DNA of 32,121 bases from assembly GCF_937973075.1 (NCBI RefSeq), contig NZ_CALBWL010000075.1, positions 1 through 32,121 of the forward strand. Direction: 5' to 3'. Every line of letters begins with the position of its first letter. Position 1 is the first letter of the stretch. The notes under the pieces are model-generated. The model was not told where the DNA came from, searched no databases, and saw nothing but the letters and a program-made list of their open reading frames with translations. This stretch comes from an uncultured Campylobacter sp. GTDB taxonomy: Bacteria; Campylobacterota; Campylobacteria; Campylobacterales; Campylobacteraceae. Positions 16,701 through 23,710 of this stretch are shown in pieces. Position numbers and translations under genes: made by a program.

Positions 16701-18840
16701 GGCTATTATTTTCTTTATGGAAATTCTTAATAGTTAGTTTCTCCATACCTTTGTATACCGTTAGAATCTTCTCTCCCTCAGATAATTTATATGTTATCTT
16801 CGGATCGTTTCTATCTACATAAGCTCTTATGGTTTTATCATATTTTCCACCAACTAAAAGAATGTTGTTAAAAAATACCTTTCCTATACCATCGTTATCA
16901 TTAATGGTGTCCCAGTTGCCGGCGTAGTAGGTATCATCTCCTTCTTCATCATTCATAGTATCCATTCCCCCTCGCCCGCAGTAAAAAGTATCATTTCCGA
17001 CTCCTCCCTGCATCTTACTATAGCCGCATTTGGCAGTACTTCCATATAAGAAATCATTACCTCCTTTGCCATCCAAAACATCATTGCTTGAGTAATGCGC
17101 AGGAATATCATCTTTTTCATCTTCCGCATATAGGTAATCCGTTCCCGCTCCACCGATGAGCGTATCGTCCCCCGCTCCGCCGTATAATCTATTTTCATTT
17201 AATGATGTATCGATTGAACCTCTCGCAGTGTCATCGGCGTATAATGTATCGTTTCCTTCTCCTCCATAAATTTTATCATCTCCGCCTCCGCCGTAGATAG
17301 TATCGTTATCATCTTCGCCATAAATTTCATCCATGCCTTTAGAGCCATAAACAATATCATTACCAGCTCCCGCATGAACCGTATTTTTTACACTATTATC
17401 CTCTTGATCGTATTTTACGTCTATATTTGCATTAGTATAGATGGTATCGCTACCTTTGCCTGTGGTTATGGTGTCTGAGCCCAGGCCGGATTCGATGTAG
17501 TTATTGCCATACTTATATACTATAGTATCGTCTCTATCGTAACCGTATATTCTTCTATCTACCGCCGAAAGCTCCATAGACGGATTTTTGCCGTCCACAA
17601 ATACCACTTCGGTATTGGCCATATCACCGCTTTTATTTAGCTCATTTCCTGCGCTTTTGATCACTTTGCCGTTTTTTACTTCCGTAAAGTACTCGTCTCC
17701 GCTCGGCGAATTCCCTATTCGCTCGCTTACGACTAAGCTAAAAAATTTAGCTCTATCCTGGATATGCTGTTCGGAATACTTGGTCAGCTCTTCATATTCT
17801 GTAGCACCTTTATGCCCTTTTAACGCATAACCCTCCAAATATTGTAAGCAATAAGAAGCTGCTCCTCTTACCTCTTTTCCTTTAATTTCTACACCGGCCT
17901 CCTTGTCGTTAAAGTCTTTTTGGGAGGTCAAATCGCTCAAGATAGAGGCTGTATTCGAACCGTAATCGGAAAGATAGTTTGCGACAATGACTTTCGCATC
18001 ATTGCGGTCATCTCCTTCGATTATCTTTAGAATATCTCTTTGTTTTACCCGCTTTAAAATTTCAATTATATAAGTATCTTTGGGATCATCAAGTCTTAAG
18101 GACTTAATGAATTTTGTATCCGTTTCATCCTTTGGATATTTTCTATAATAAACTATATTGTTCTCTGGCATATCCTCGCCCTCTTTTAGATCCTCCGTTT
18201 TTATGATGGTTCGCTCCAATGTTTTCATGTCGTTATAGATATTATTCCAATAGTGATCTAGGGCGTTACCCAATGTATCTTGGATAAGATATTTTCTCTC
18301 TAAAACCTTTGTATCATGTTCGCTTTTTGTAAAATCTATAGTAGCGAGCTGGGCACCGAAAAATTTATCAAAAGCCTCGCCGGTAATTTCCGATATAGCG
18401 ATACTTTGTATGAAATTTCCCGCGAATTTTACTAATTTACTTGTGGCCTGACCTGCAAGCTTTACTTTTTTACCGATTAAAATTTCGGCCGCACCCGTAA
18501 CTAAACCTTTTAGTACTAGTTTACGGAAGTGAATATCTGGTTTGGCGTAATACTCTTTTGTGGCACCGCTTCTGTTTCCACTATCTAAAGTAGTTTCTAT
18601 CGTTCCAGATATCAGATCAAATATGATACCTACGCCCGCGGATTTAACTTCAAAAGCATTTATTTCGGTTAATTTATATTCATCCATAGCCTTGATGAGG
18701 CTCCATATGGCGTCGTAAACTAATTTTGCTATCTTTGCAAAAGCGCCCGGTTTTATTTCGCCATTTTCCGTGATACCGAAGTAATCTGATATTGCTTTGA
18801 CAAATTTTTGCTCCTGCTCTTCTCTGTTTTTGATATCCAT
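7702..18840 (-). CDS. Giant RTX protein with FrpC-like self-processing module
   Basis: A 3,712-residue calcium-binding protein, probably exported by the type I system encoded nearby. Order: residues 1-425 non-repeat, with a hydrophobic patch (about 110-150) that might touch membranes; a first RTX block (about 425-640); a beta region (650-840); a module starting at TYDPIVIDFNKNGV, like the self-processing module of FrpC/ApxIVA, with the predicted Asp-Pro cleavage at D851-P852; EF-hand-like loops at about 940 and 963; a helical segment (about 1020-1240); and a long RTX array (about 1244-3430). The array has 13 modules, each made of GGxGxDxxx repeats, a GDDTYIFNKGDGNDI-type edge and a haemolysin-related beta segment (DTIKFGEGI...). 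The last 250 residues lack repeats and end in an uncharged tail, as expected for a C-terminal secretion signal. GGAG precedes the ATG. The gene follows the ankyrin gene by 3 nt. Toxin or adhesin cannot be decided; I see no recognised enzymatic domain. Confidence 0.92.
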   Translation of the reverse strand: MDIKNREEQEQKFVKAISDYFGITENGEIKPGAFAKIAKLVYDAIWSLIKAMDEYKLTEINAFEVKSAGVGIIFDLISGTIETTLDSGNRSGATKEYYAKPDIHFRKLVLKGLVTGAAEILIGKKVKLAGQATSKLVKFAGNFIQSIAISEITGEAFDKFFGAQLATIDFTKSEHDTKVLERKYLIQDTLGNALDHYWNNIYNDMKTLERTIIKTEDLKEGEDMPENNIVYYRKYPKDETDTKFIKSLRLDDPKDTYIIEILKRVKQRDILKIIEGDDRNDAKVIVANYLSDYGSNTASILSDLTSQKDFNDKEAGVEIKGKEVRGAASYCLQYLEGYALKGHKGATEYEELTKYSEQHIQDRAKFFSLVVSERIGNSPSGDEYFTEVKNGKVIKSAGNELNKSGDMANTEVVFVDGKNPSMELSAVDRRIYGYDRDDTIVYKYGNNYIESGLGSDTITTGKGSDTIYTNANIDVKYDQEDNSVKNTVHAGAGNDIVYGSKGMDEIYGEDDNDTIYGGGGDDKIYGGEGNDTLYADDTARGSIDTSLNENRLYGGAGDDTLIGGAGTDYLYAEDEKDDIPAHYSSNDVLDGKGGNDFLYGSTAKCGYSKMQGGVGNDTFYCGRGGMDTMNDEEGDDTYYAGNWDTINDNDGIGKVFFNNILLVGGKYDKTIRAYVDRNDPKITYKLSEGEKILTVYKGMEKLTIKNFHKENNSLGIELLDPDEISIKIGDNKTSEGDTPGQSLDFNILLEGNITDGEFLILGVGDKEYLFGNPSEEYIKKYNLNLAKYERGNTYTYKWNGNTIKGEDREFEIRPRIIKTSDKLRARISKYGYGTIIDDDRDPNEDLPETYDPIVIDFNKNGVTSTRLDNTVYFDHDNNGFAEATAWVEKDDGLLALDKNNNGKIDNGNELFGNHTISNTAYGYTDKKATNGYEALKAYDLNGDNAIDEKDEIFNKLKIWKDKNSNGITDEGELSSLADNNIKSIDLNYKEIAINENSNTVKQSSKVTLKDGSTLDANDVWMKVNLNKTEEIIDQSKLSPEVQALPQVIASGNLNSLRVAAGKNEKLATIINLYLMLSPEDRKKHIDELIYEWAGVSDMHPNSRTTSIDSRIVNVYEKLTGKPFTWHGSSNDSNIAISANIIKERFDIFKRYVYSTIELQTTYSDMDLNLDLMHLGENGKLRYKFDGLNSKLMQLYKDEKYNEIVKLIDNVRDTSAYKPIFQENLKENLSNFCVNDDKLLSLCFNAYISGTDSNDVISGNSEDNFIVGGKGKDTINGGAGDDTYVFARGDGNDIIYDTMGNDKIQFREGITHNDVSLKRELDKLIISIKNNNDSITIQNFFSVNPEIGNNTIRTITFADGTVYDLNKILELTPLSSTDKDDKLYLTDGNDTFDAGLGNDEIWGGNGDDIISGNEGNDVLYGNDGNDTINGNDGNDELHGDGGNDQLFGGDGNDTLYGENGNDTLIGGIGGDNLQGGDGNDTLNGGLGDDTLNGGYGDDTYIFNKGDGNDIITDCGGINTLQFGEGISRSDLEFNVINSASDLKISFKNSSNDSIIINQANIKNIKFAGGEILNLNDINVIKITGTEGSDVIRAGINIPHIIEGDNGNDIIRGNDYTKSISGGKGNDKLYGGSGDNIYIFNKGDGADTIYDTAGNDKIKFRESIAPGDISFKRELDKLIISIKGDGETINDSIAIQNFFSINPEIGNNTVRTITFADGTVYDFNKILELTPLSSTDKDDKLYLTDGNDTFDAGLGNDEIWSGNGDDIINGGEGGDTLYGNDGNDTLNGGNGNDTLYGGHGNDTIAGGEGDDILYGGFGDDTYIFNKGDGNDIITDDEGVDTIKFGKGILKEDLIISRSNAYNVIVQFKNNPGDKITLNRINLGNIEKFKFDDGTIMDLNDIKAKSNIGTQNDDIIYGYDEEDNILKGGGGNDTLIGGRRNDIIEGDEGNDVLRGNSGNDTLIGGSGDDVLCGGYGDDTYIFNKGDGNDIIDDDQGDDTIKFGEGISKEDLIISRRNAYNTIVRFKNNPGDTITLNNLTYIDLNNLTYIERFEFADGTFMNLNDIKTKSLVGTQDDDVIYGYDGDSILKGGGGNDSLIGGKGNDIIEGDEGDDWLFGNHGNDTLTGGSGNDILKGSDGDDIYIFNKGDGNDTIYDENGKDTIKFNDFNAEDITLKREFKNLIISSKISKDVITINDFFNAYNGYDYAIENIIFKDGSIWDYKAILDNSAIKATEGDDKICLGNGDDNFNALGGDDEICGEDGNDTIAGGNGNDKLDGGEGDDILYGNKGDDILSGGNGNDTLNGGDGDDKLYGWDGDDTIVGENGNDILNGGNGSDILNGGSGNDILNGDGGNDTLIGEKDSDILNGGYGDDTYIFNKGDGNDTITDNQGTDTIKFGEGISKEDLIVKRVARMNNDTKRKEYSDIAIFFKNSPNDSITLRDAAYSNAINENNIIETFEFANGGKLNFEDIKKLSLIGSDSSENIVGYVHTHNIIKGEGGDDKLYGQGWNDTMYGGDGNDLIEGGSGNDTLIGGKGDDALNGDIGDDILIGGTGDDTLNGDVGDDTYVFNKGDGNDIIEEWDGIDTIKFGEGIQKEDLIVSTNINKKWSYLNNATDIIIKFKHNEADSITLKNVLTENKTRINGAIENFEFANGEKLNFEDIKQLSLVGTNEGETINGFEDSNNTLIGNGGNDWLYGDNKNDILIGGEGDDHLRGSRGDDTYIYNIGDGNDTIHDYEGEDIIKFGKGINKEDIVVTKGEVKYDSYTRSRYQDLVISLKGKQGSISMEYIISEDGGIYEKYSHKTLVFENGDKLSFEDILKISLIGNDEDNNISGYNHRDNILEGNGGDDILCGNSGNDTLIGGDGNDGLNGEKGNDILIGGRGNDNLYGGSGDDTYVYNKGDGVDYIYDIEGNDTLKFGKGIKKEDLVISVSKNKEKLSQYDDTHRVMDIKIGFKNNDTDAVFLRGNIIDKCSNKDLTIENFEFENGDRLSFEDIKKLALTGDDTNNLLYGYDDINNVMNGLGGDDEIQGGELNDTIYGGEGNDTINGGSGDDIIEGGKGDDVIKGSWGNNTYIFNIGDGNDTIADYEGTDTLQLGEGITKDDIIVKHTPEGTIIKFKNSKNDSISLGRFGIERVKFANGEELSSEDIEKLELIGTDEADTIFGNSDQDNLIIGGKGDDILYGSYSGNNTFVYNQGDGADTIYAGTHENKIKFGKGINKEDLIVERCVNTDARGCDNLKISFRNSAGDSIMLADIINDNINAQEIQTFEFANGDKLNFGDIKKLSLIGTDKNDELRGYNDMDNEIKGGNGDDILIGGNGVNNILEGGSGNDTLRGCYDSYGNPDISMNGKNTFVFSRGDGNDMVENFKDNDLIKFKNIGSNEVKFNLNLVDNSLLISDKLSNSSVLIKNYNVRTNLNFQFKDGKILGSDFISGQVKPIDGGNTMVGGKEDNVFIYDGGAKTIMDLGGYDKVIYKNPVKRVRYDFGKNGSSDLKLIITPADPNAKNDILEVKGFFSNRDNVIEEFHIGKYLNIKAADIYKAFGKTYIASAKPATLAMNAKLLDIDNEAQISLFFKSSDDVKPATLSPRGSVYSAKSDENEVSSTSKETNEHSLNSKSNWDMVLGGDKNKLKAIVSKYCDDSNLNTPDLNSNLSVSNAMDLNSAPGVIQEEALKDNAFLSQDTVNKIIEQLNVYADNSEALEFNQRDIRKDDMQVYMS
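12701..12748 (-). repeat. Exact 24-bp tandem duplication inside the RTX gene
   Basis: A 24-bp unit beginning TCTATATAGG occurs twice in direct succession, in frame. It gives the repeated peptide NNLTYIDLNNLTYIERF in one beta segment. It is identical at DNA level and therefore recent. Confidence 0.85.
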
Positions 18841-18843
18841 CTC

Positions 18844-20145
18844 CTACTCCTTACTAAATAAATTTCTTTTATATTCTTTATAGTCGTTAGTTAGCCTCTC
18901 GACTTCCTCTTTAGATATATGGAAGTTGGGGTTTTTTATATGCTTTCTATTTGCTGCAAATTCTATTTTATCAATTTTTTTTTGCCCTACTACAAATAGT
19001 ATATACTCTTTGATATTTTTAAAGGTAGCATTCTTGTCGGAACAATGTTTTTGTAAAAATGCCGAGTCAAACATACTTCCCATTTTATAGTATCCTACAG
19101 CTATATCATACCTATATTCTTCATAGCATTTATCATCATACATTCTTTTTAAAAATTCATCGTTTGGGATTCCGCCTATATCATATTGCAAAAGCAGATC
19201 TATCATGGCTCCGGGCTCGGGCACGTCCAGCAGATCGCCATATACCGATTTATAAAGCCTAAACTCCTCTACTCCATATCTTTTATGGGTATTCTTTATA
19301 TTTCTATAGCTCGGTATCTCCTCTAGTTTATTTGAAACATAGACCTCTCCCATATTGAAAGTGGAGTAGGTATATGGTCTATAACCGCTCTCTAGCACCA
19401 TTTTCATTATATCGTACATATTGTTTCTAACTAGGTGGCTGATAAAATAATATGGCTCGCCTCCGCCGCTAAAAAGAACCTCTTTCGTGCGGTAATGTAT
19501 GATCGGAGTAGCGTTTTCGTCAAAGCTTACAGAATCTATCCAGTTTTCGACATCTCTAATGCCGTAGGTTTCTTGCACTATCTCTACTTCGTCAAACTTA
19601 ACTCCGCTATCTAGCAAAAGCCTAACCGACTTAGTGGCGTTATTTTCCATAGCGTATGCCATAGGGGATAGCTCGTAATTGTCCTTCTTATGAGGATCGG
19701 CGCCCATCTCTATCAGCTTTTTTGCTGTCTTTTCGTCATCGTAAAAGCTAGCATACATCAAAGGGGTAACGCCGAAATGAAGAGGGGTATCCACGCTTAT
19801 ATTATTATCCTGCATAAATTTTAAAATTTTATCCGTATCTTTTGATTTTAAGCTCCTGCGCAAAAGTTCCATCGTGGGGTTATCTCTAACCTCCTCTTCG
19901 TCTATATCCCAATATCTATAGCCAACTGCGTTTATCTCCTTTTGCGTTACGTATTTAGCTAGCTCGGAGTTAGGATCTACTTTGGTATTTGCAGTGATGG
20001 TATAGTGGTGGGAGGTTGATGTAAATCTTAAGCCGATTCCAAATTTTAACTCTAAGACAATGGCGATTAGAACAATAACTATATAAGGAATGCTTTTAAA
20101 AATGTTTTTTATGATTTTAAGCAAGGTCTTCAAAAAGGTCTTCAA
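18844..20145 (-). CDS. Membrane-anchored ankyrin-repeat protein
   Basis: A 433-residue protein with one N-terminal membrane helix (about 18-33, PYIVIVLIAIVLEL) after a lysine-rich start, so the remainder probably lies in the periplasm. Two ankyrin repeats are clear at about 112-180 (TPLHFGVTPLMYASFYDDEK and SPMAYAMENNATKSVRLLLD), with weaker ones around. The rest (about 200-433) has no domain I recognise. The start is a TTG at 20145 with AAGGA 6 nt before it; no ATG fits. The stop is 3 nt before the RTX gene, so they form one operon with near-coupled translation. Ankyrin proteins paired with large secreted proteins can act as immunity or chaperone partners; that role is inferred here from context only. 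Confidence 0.75.
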   Translation of the reverse strand: MKTFLKTLLKIIKNIFKSIPYIVIVLIAIVLELKFGIGLRFTSTSHHYTITANTKVDPNSELAKYVTQKEINAVGYRYWDIDEEEVRDNPTMELLRRSLKSKDTDKILKFMQDNNISVDTPLHFGVTPLMYASFYDDEKTAKKLIEMGADPHKKDNYELSPMAYAMENNATKSVRLLLDSGVKFDEVEIVQETYGIRDVENWIDSVSFDENATPIIHYRTKEVLFSGGGEPYYFISHLVRNNMYDIMKMVLESGYRPYTYSTFNMGEVYVSNKLEEIPSYRNIKNTHKRYGVEEFRLYKSVYGDLLDVPEPGAMIDLLLQYDIGGIPNDEFLKRMYDDKCYEEYRYDIAVGYYKMGSMFDSAFLQKHCSDKNATFKNIKEYILFVVGQKKIDKIEFAANRKHIKNPNFHISKEEVERLTNDYKEYKRNLFSKE

Positions 20146-20567
20146 ATTTGATCCTTCAGCCTTAAAACACTAGCCTGTAAAGAGCTTTAGCTTTTAAACA
20201 AAACCTAAAGCGACAACTCGTTTTATTTCCCCGAAAGTGCCGCGATTATATAACGATGAGGATTAAAGTATCTTTAAAATTTCATAGTTGTAGCAAAAAT
20301 TTGTGACTAAACCGACTTTTTCGTCACTCGTATTACTGCGTTTGCTTCTCCGAAGCTAATTTTGACCCGGATATTTTATCGGGTGCCTTCCAAAATTTTA
20401 TAATCTATCCGGCAGCCTTTCGACAGCCATTCTTTTATGTGCACTATTGTTGTTTAAACCCCATAATCTTCCAAATCCCTTAAATTTCTTTAAAATTCCC
20501 TCCGAATTTAAGCCCCGTTTCAAATAGACTTAATAGAATTCTTTCAAATTTCACTCAAAGGTATCCG
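20146..20567. promoter_or_regulatory. Divergent promoter region between RTX operon and secretion operon
   Basis: This 422-bp gap separates the two divergent transcription units and must hold both promoters. It is AT-rich with several T-tracts. No gene and no clear sigma-70 -10/-35 pair or palindrome stands out, so I give no exact sites. Confidence 0.5.
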
Positions 20568-22949
20568 ATGCAAACCGCCCTGGGCTCGCTAGGTCTTATA
20601 GCTGCCGTAAATCATATCCCATTTGATGCCAAGGCGCTTATAAATAAATTTGCGCTAAGCAGCGAGGAGCCGCAGATCGAAGAGCTGGTGCGTATGGCTA
20701 AGCATTGCGAGTTTAAGGCTAAGATTAAAAAGCTAAATCTTTCAAATTTGATGCGATACAAGCCTCCCTTTATCCTTCAGAAAAAGGACGGAAGCTACTT
20801 TAACGTCCTAAAGATAGAACAGCGAAGTAAAGAGGATATTAAAGCGGCAAATGCTAGTAAGACGGCCACTGATTTAGATGGCGCAAATTCCAAAGACGCG
20901 GCAGATTCTAAGGAGATATTGAGCTCTAACAGCGATACGGCAAATTCTTTAAACTCATCTTCGTCTGCATCGTTATCTTCTAATGCGTCATCTTCTTCTA
21001 GCGCGCCGTTTTCATCCTACGCGGGCTCATACAATTCCTCCTCCAAAGAATCTAAAGCCTCCCGCCCATTCAAATCCCCTCAATCTAAAGCCTCGCAAGA
21101 GCCAGAAGCAGCTATTAAATTTATCGTATTTGACGGAGGCAATTCCGTAAAAGAGCTTAATGCTAGCGAGCTATTTGATCTTTGCAGCGGCGAGTTTATA
21201 GTGCTAGCTCATAAAACTCTGAATTCTCAGATTAAATTCGGCTTTGCCTGGTTTTACAAGCGGATGCTAAGTTTTAAAAGGGTTGTATTTGAAGTGCTTT
21301 TGGCTTCATTTATCATGCAGCTTTTCGGCCTAGTGACGCCCCTTTTTACGCAGGTAGTGCTCGATAAGGTTTTGACCCATCATAGCATTAGCACGCTAAA
21401 CGTAATTGCATTTGCATTTTTGGCTACCATCATATTTGAGATGCTTTTAAGCCTAAGTAGAAATTATATATTCGCGCACACTACTACTAAAATTGACGCT
21501 AAGCTAGGTAGCGAGCTTTTTAGCCATTTGGCCTTGCTTCCGATGACCTACTTTGAGAACCGTAAGGTTGGAAACATAGTAGCCAGAGTGCGCGAGTTAG
21601 ATAGCATAAGAGAGTTTATCGCAAATAAAAGCGTAAGCGTGCTACTTGATATTTTATTTAGCTTCGTATTTGTCTTTATGATGCTGCTTTACAGTGTAAA
21701 GCTCACGCTAATTGCAATCGCATTTATAAGCGTAATTGCTGCGATCTATTTTTTCATCACGCCGGTACTTAGAAGGAGACTGGAGGATAAATTTCAAATG
21801 GGAGCCGCTTCGAACTCCTATCTCGTAGAAGCGGTAACCGGAATGCAAACGGTAAAATCTCTAGCGATCGAGGGCAGTATGCAAAAGATGTGGGAGGAAA
21901 ATCTAGGCAGATACGTCCGCTCATCTTTTAATCTTTCAAATTTAAGCAACGTCGCAAGCGGCTTTGCCTCGGCACTTCAAAAGCTTATGACGCTTTGCAT
22001 TTTATATTTCGGCGTGGGGCTTGTGATCGAAGGCAAGCTAAGCGTCGGTCAGCTCATCGCCTTTCAGATGTTTGCGGGGCAATTTAGCGCTCCTGTAATG
22101 AGGCTAGTTGGTCTTTGGAATGAATTCCAACAAGCCCTTCTTAGCGTAGATAGACTGGGAGATATATTAAATACTCCAACCGAGCAGAGCACCGATAAAC
22201 CGATTGCGCTAAATAATATAGAAGGGGATATAAAATTTGACGCCGTAAATTTTAGATACAGGCCGGATCTAAATTTAGTGCTAAAAGATATCAGCTTTCA
22301 CGTAGAGCCGGGCAAAAGCGTAGGCATAGTAGGCAGAAGCGGCAGCGGCAAAAGCACGATTACGAAGCTGATCGAGCGGCTCTATCTGCAAAGCTCGGGC
22401 GCCGTTTACATAGACGGCATAGATATCAGGCATCTTAATCCATATCTTTTAAGGCAAAACATCGGCGTAGTCCTTCAAGAAAACTATCTATTTAGCGGCA
22501 GTATCAAAGAAAACATCGCCTTTGCCGCAAGCGGAGCGAGTATGGAGGAGATCATCAGGGTTAGCAAGATCGCAGGCGCTCATGATTTTATCGCAGAGCT
22601 TGCAGGAGGTTACGATACCTTCGTAGGCGAGCGCGGCTCTAGCCTTAGCGGTGGACAAAAACAGCGCATCGCAATCGCTAGAGCACTCATAAATAATCCT
22701 AAAATTTTAATCTTTGATGAGGCGACCTCCGCGCTTGATTACGAAAGCGAAAGCATCATCAATAAAAATTTAAGCGAGATCAAAAAGGGAAAAACCTTCA
22801 TCATCATTGCCCATAGGCTAAATTCCGTTAAGAATTGCGACGAAATTTTAGTGTTAGATAAGGGCGAGATAGTAGAGCGCGGAAAGCATGAGGAGCTAAT
22901 GGCTCTGGGTGGCTACTATAAGAGCCTATATGATAAGCAGCTGGGATAG
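20568..22949 (+). CDS. Type I secretion ABC transporter (LapB/HlyB type)
   Basis: A 793-residue inner-membrane exporter that powers release of RTX proteins. The N-terminal C39-like domain (about 1-84 plus 183-216) lacks the catalytic cysteine of real C39 peptidases, as in HlyB-type exporters that only bind substrate. It is split by a Ser/Ala/Asn-rich insert at about 86-182. Six membrane helices follow (about 235-520). The nucleotide-binding domain is complete: Walker A GRSGSGKS (589-596), signature LSGGQ (693-697), Walker B ILIFDE (713-718) with E718, and H-loop H749. AAAGG precedes the ATG. Its partners HlyD and TolC follow downstream but are now separated by insertions. The probable substrate is the RTX protein encoded divergently. 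Confidence 0.94.
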   Translation: MQTALGSLGLIAAVNHIPFDAKALINKFALSSEEPQIEELVRMAKHCEFKAKIKKLNLSNLMRYKPPFILQKKDGSYFNVLKIEQRSKEDIKAANASKTATDLDGANSKDAADSKEILSSNSDTANSLNSSSSASLSSNASSSSSAPFSSYAGSYNSSSKESKASRPFKSPQSKASQEPEAAIKFIVFDGGNSVKELNASELFDLCSGEFIVLAHKTLNSQIKFGFAWFYKRMLSFKRVVFEVLLASFIMQLFGLVTPLFTQVVLDKVLTHHSISTLNVIAFAFLATIIFEMLLSLSRNYIFAHTTTKIDAKLGSELFSHLALLPMTYFENRKVGNIVARVRELDSIREFIANKSVSVLLDILFSFVFVFMMLLYSVKLTLIAIAFISVIAAIYFFITPVLRRRLEDKFQMGAASNSYLVEAVTGMQTVKSLAIEGSMQKMWEENLGRYVRSSFNLSNLSNVASGFASALQKLMTLCILYFGVGLVIEGKLSVGQLIAFQMFAGQFSAPVMRLVGLWNEFQQALLSVDRLGDILNTPTEQSTDKPIALNNIEGDIKFDAVNFRYRPDLNLVLKDISFHVEPGKSVGIVGRSGSGKSTITKLIERLYLQSSGAVYIDGIDIRHLNPYLLRQNIGVVLQENYLFSGSIKENIAFAASGASMEEIIRVSKIAGAHDFIAELAGGYDTFVGERGSSLSGGQKQRIAIARALINNPKILIFDEATSALDYESESIINKNLSEIKKGKTFIIIAHRLNSVKNCDEILVLDKGEIVERGKHEELMALGGYYKSLYDKQLG

Positions 22950-23061
22950 GCCCTGTATGAGATGAGAGCTGCGAATGAATGTAGTTCCAATGAAAGGTTC
23001 ATCTTTAAATTTGAGCGTATCCTTCTTAAATCCATATTTTTAATGCATTTGTTATACGCAC

Positions 23062-23077
23062 AAAGCTTAAGAGCTTT
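23062..23077. terminator. Small hairpin between ABC gene and toxin-antitoxin pair
   Basis: AAAGCT and AGCTTT pair around TAAG, followed by an AT-rich run. It is a weak candidate terminator of the ABC transcript. GCATAAT about 30 nt before the antitoxin start may be the pair's own -10. Confidence 0.35.
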
Positions 23078-23129
23078 ATTATAAATTTATGGCATAATTA
23101 ATTCAATTAGATTTCTACAAGGATAAATT

Positions 23130-23369
23130 ATGCTTGCATCAATAAATATTCAAACATCGAACGCTAAAACGCTTAAAGCCATAGAGGATATAATCGCAGG
23201 TGATCCTACCGCCGTTATAAGCTATAATGAGCCCGATTATTTAAGCCCGCAGGATGAAGCTAGACTTATGGAAATTTCAGATGCCGACGATAGGGGCGAG
23301 CTAAAATATCGCTCGCACGAGGAAATGTTGGAGCACCTAAATAAACTTTTTAAAAAAATGGCCCGATAG
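23130..23369 (+). CDS. Antitoxin of a type II toxin-antitoxin pair
   Basis: A 79-residue acidic protein with AAGGA before its ATG, 2 nt upstream of a ParE/RelE-type toxin gene. The size, acidity and order (antitoxin first) fit a type II antitoxin. The first ~30 residues would be the DNA-binding, self-repressing part, and the C-terminal part (EEMLEHLNKLFKKM) the helix that covers the toxin. The exact antitoxin family is not clear to me. Confidence 0.75.
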   Translation: MLASINIQTSNAKTLKAIEDIIAGDPTAVISYNEPDYLSPQDEARLMEISDADDRGELKYRSHEEMLEHLNKLFKKMAR

Positions 23370-23371
23370 AT

Positions 23372-23653
23372 ATGAAGCTTGTCTACAGCGAAGAATTTCT
23401 TAACGATCTGGATAAAATTATTATGTTTATCGCGCAGGATAGTCCCGAAAGGGCAGCTAAATTTGCAGATGATTTGATTGTTAAAATTTCAGATATTCCA
23501 AATCGCCCGTATAGTTTTAGAAAGAATCCTAAGCTAAATCGTAAAGATACTAGAGATCTGGTTTTTAAAGGCTATACTGTGCCGTTTCGCGTAAGCAAAG
23601 ACGCCATAAAAATACTAGCGATATTTAAACGCAATAGCCATGCTATGAAATAA
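23372..23653 (+). CDS. ParE/RelE-family toxin
   Basis: A 93-residue protein with the compact RelE/ParE fold: KLVYSEEFLNDLDKIIMFI at the start, IPNRPYSFRKNPKL in the middle and YTVPFRVSKDAIKILAIFKR at the end. Members either poison DNA gyrase (ParE) or cleave mRNA on the ribosome (RelE). Which applies cannot be told by eye, although the full-length C terminus and FKR ending look ParE-like. It is coupled to the antitoxin gene. The pair lies between the ABC and HlyD genes of the secretion operon, which normally touch, so it is probably a later arrival. Confidence 0.82.
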   Translation: MKLVYSEEFLNDLDKIIMFIAQDSPERAAKFADDLIVKISDIPNRPYSFRKNPKLNRKDTRDLVFKGYTVPFRVSKDAIKILAIFKRNSHAMK

Positions 23654-23710
23654 ATTTATTGGATTAAGGTTCAGAAGCAGCTAGGCTAAAAAAATGATCG
23701 GATCTAAACA

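Noticed and set aside
7889..17830. Several plus-strand open frames opposite the RTX gene
   Set aside because: The repetitive GGxGxD coding sequence leaves long antisense frames rich in Ser, Ile and His. None has a start signal or recognisable domain.
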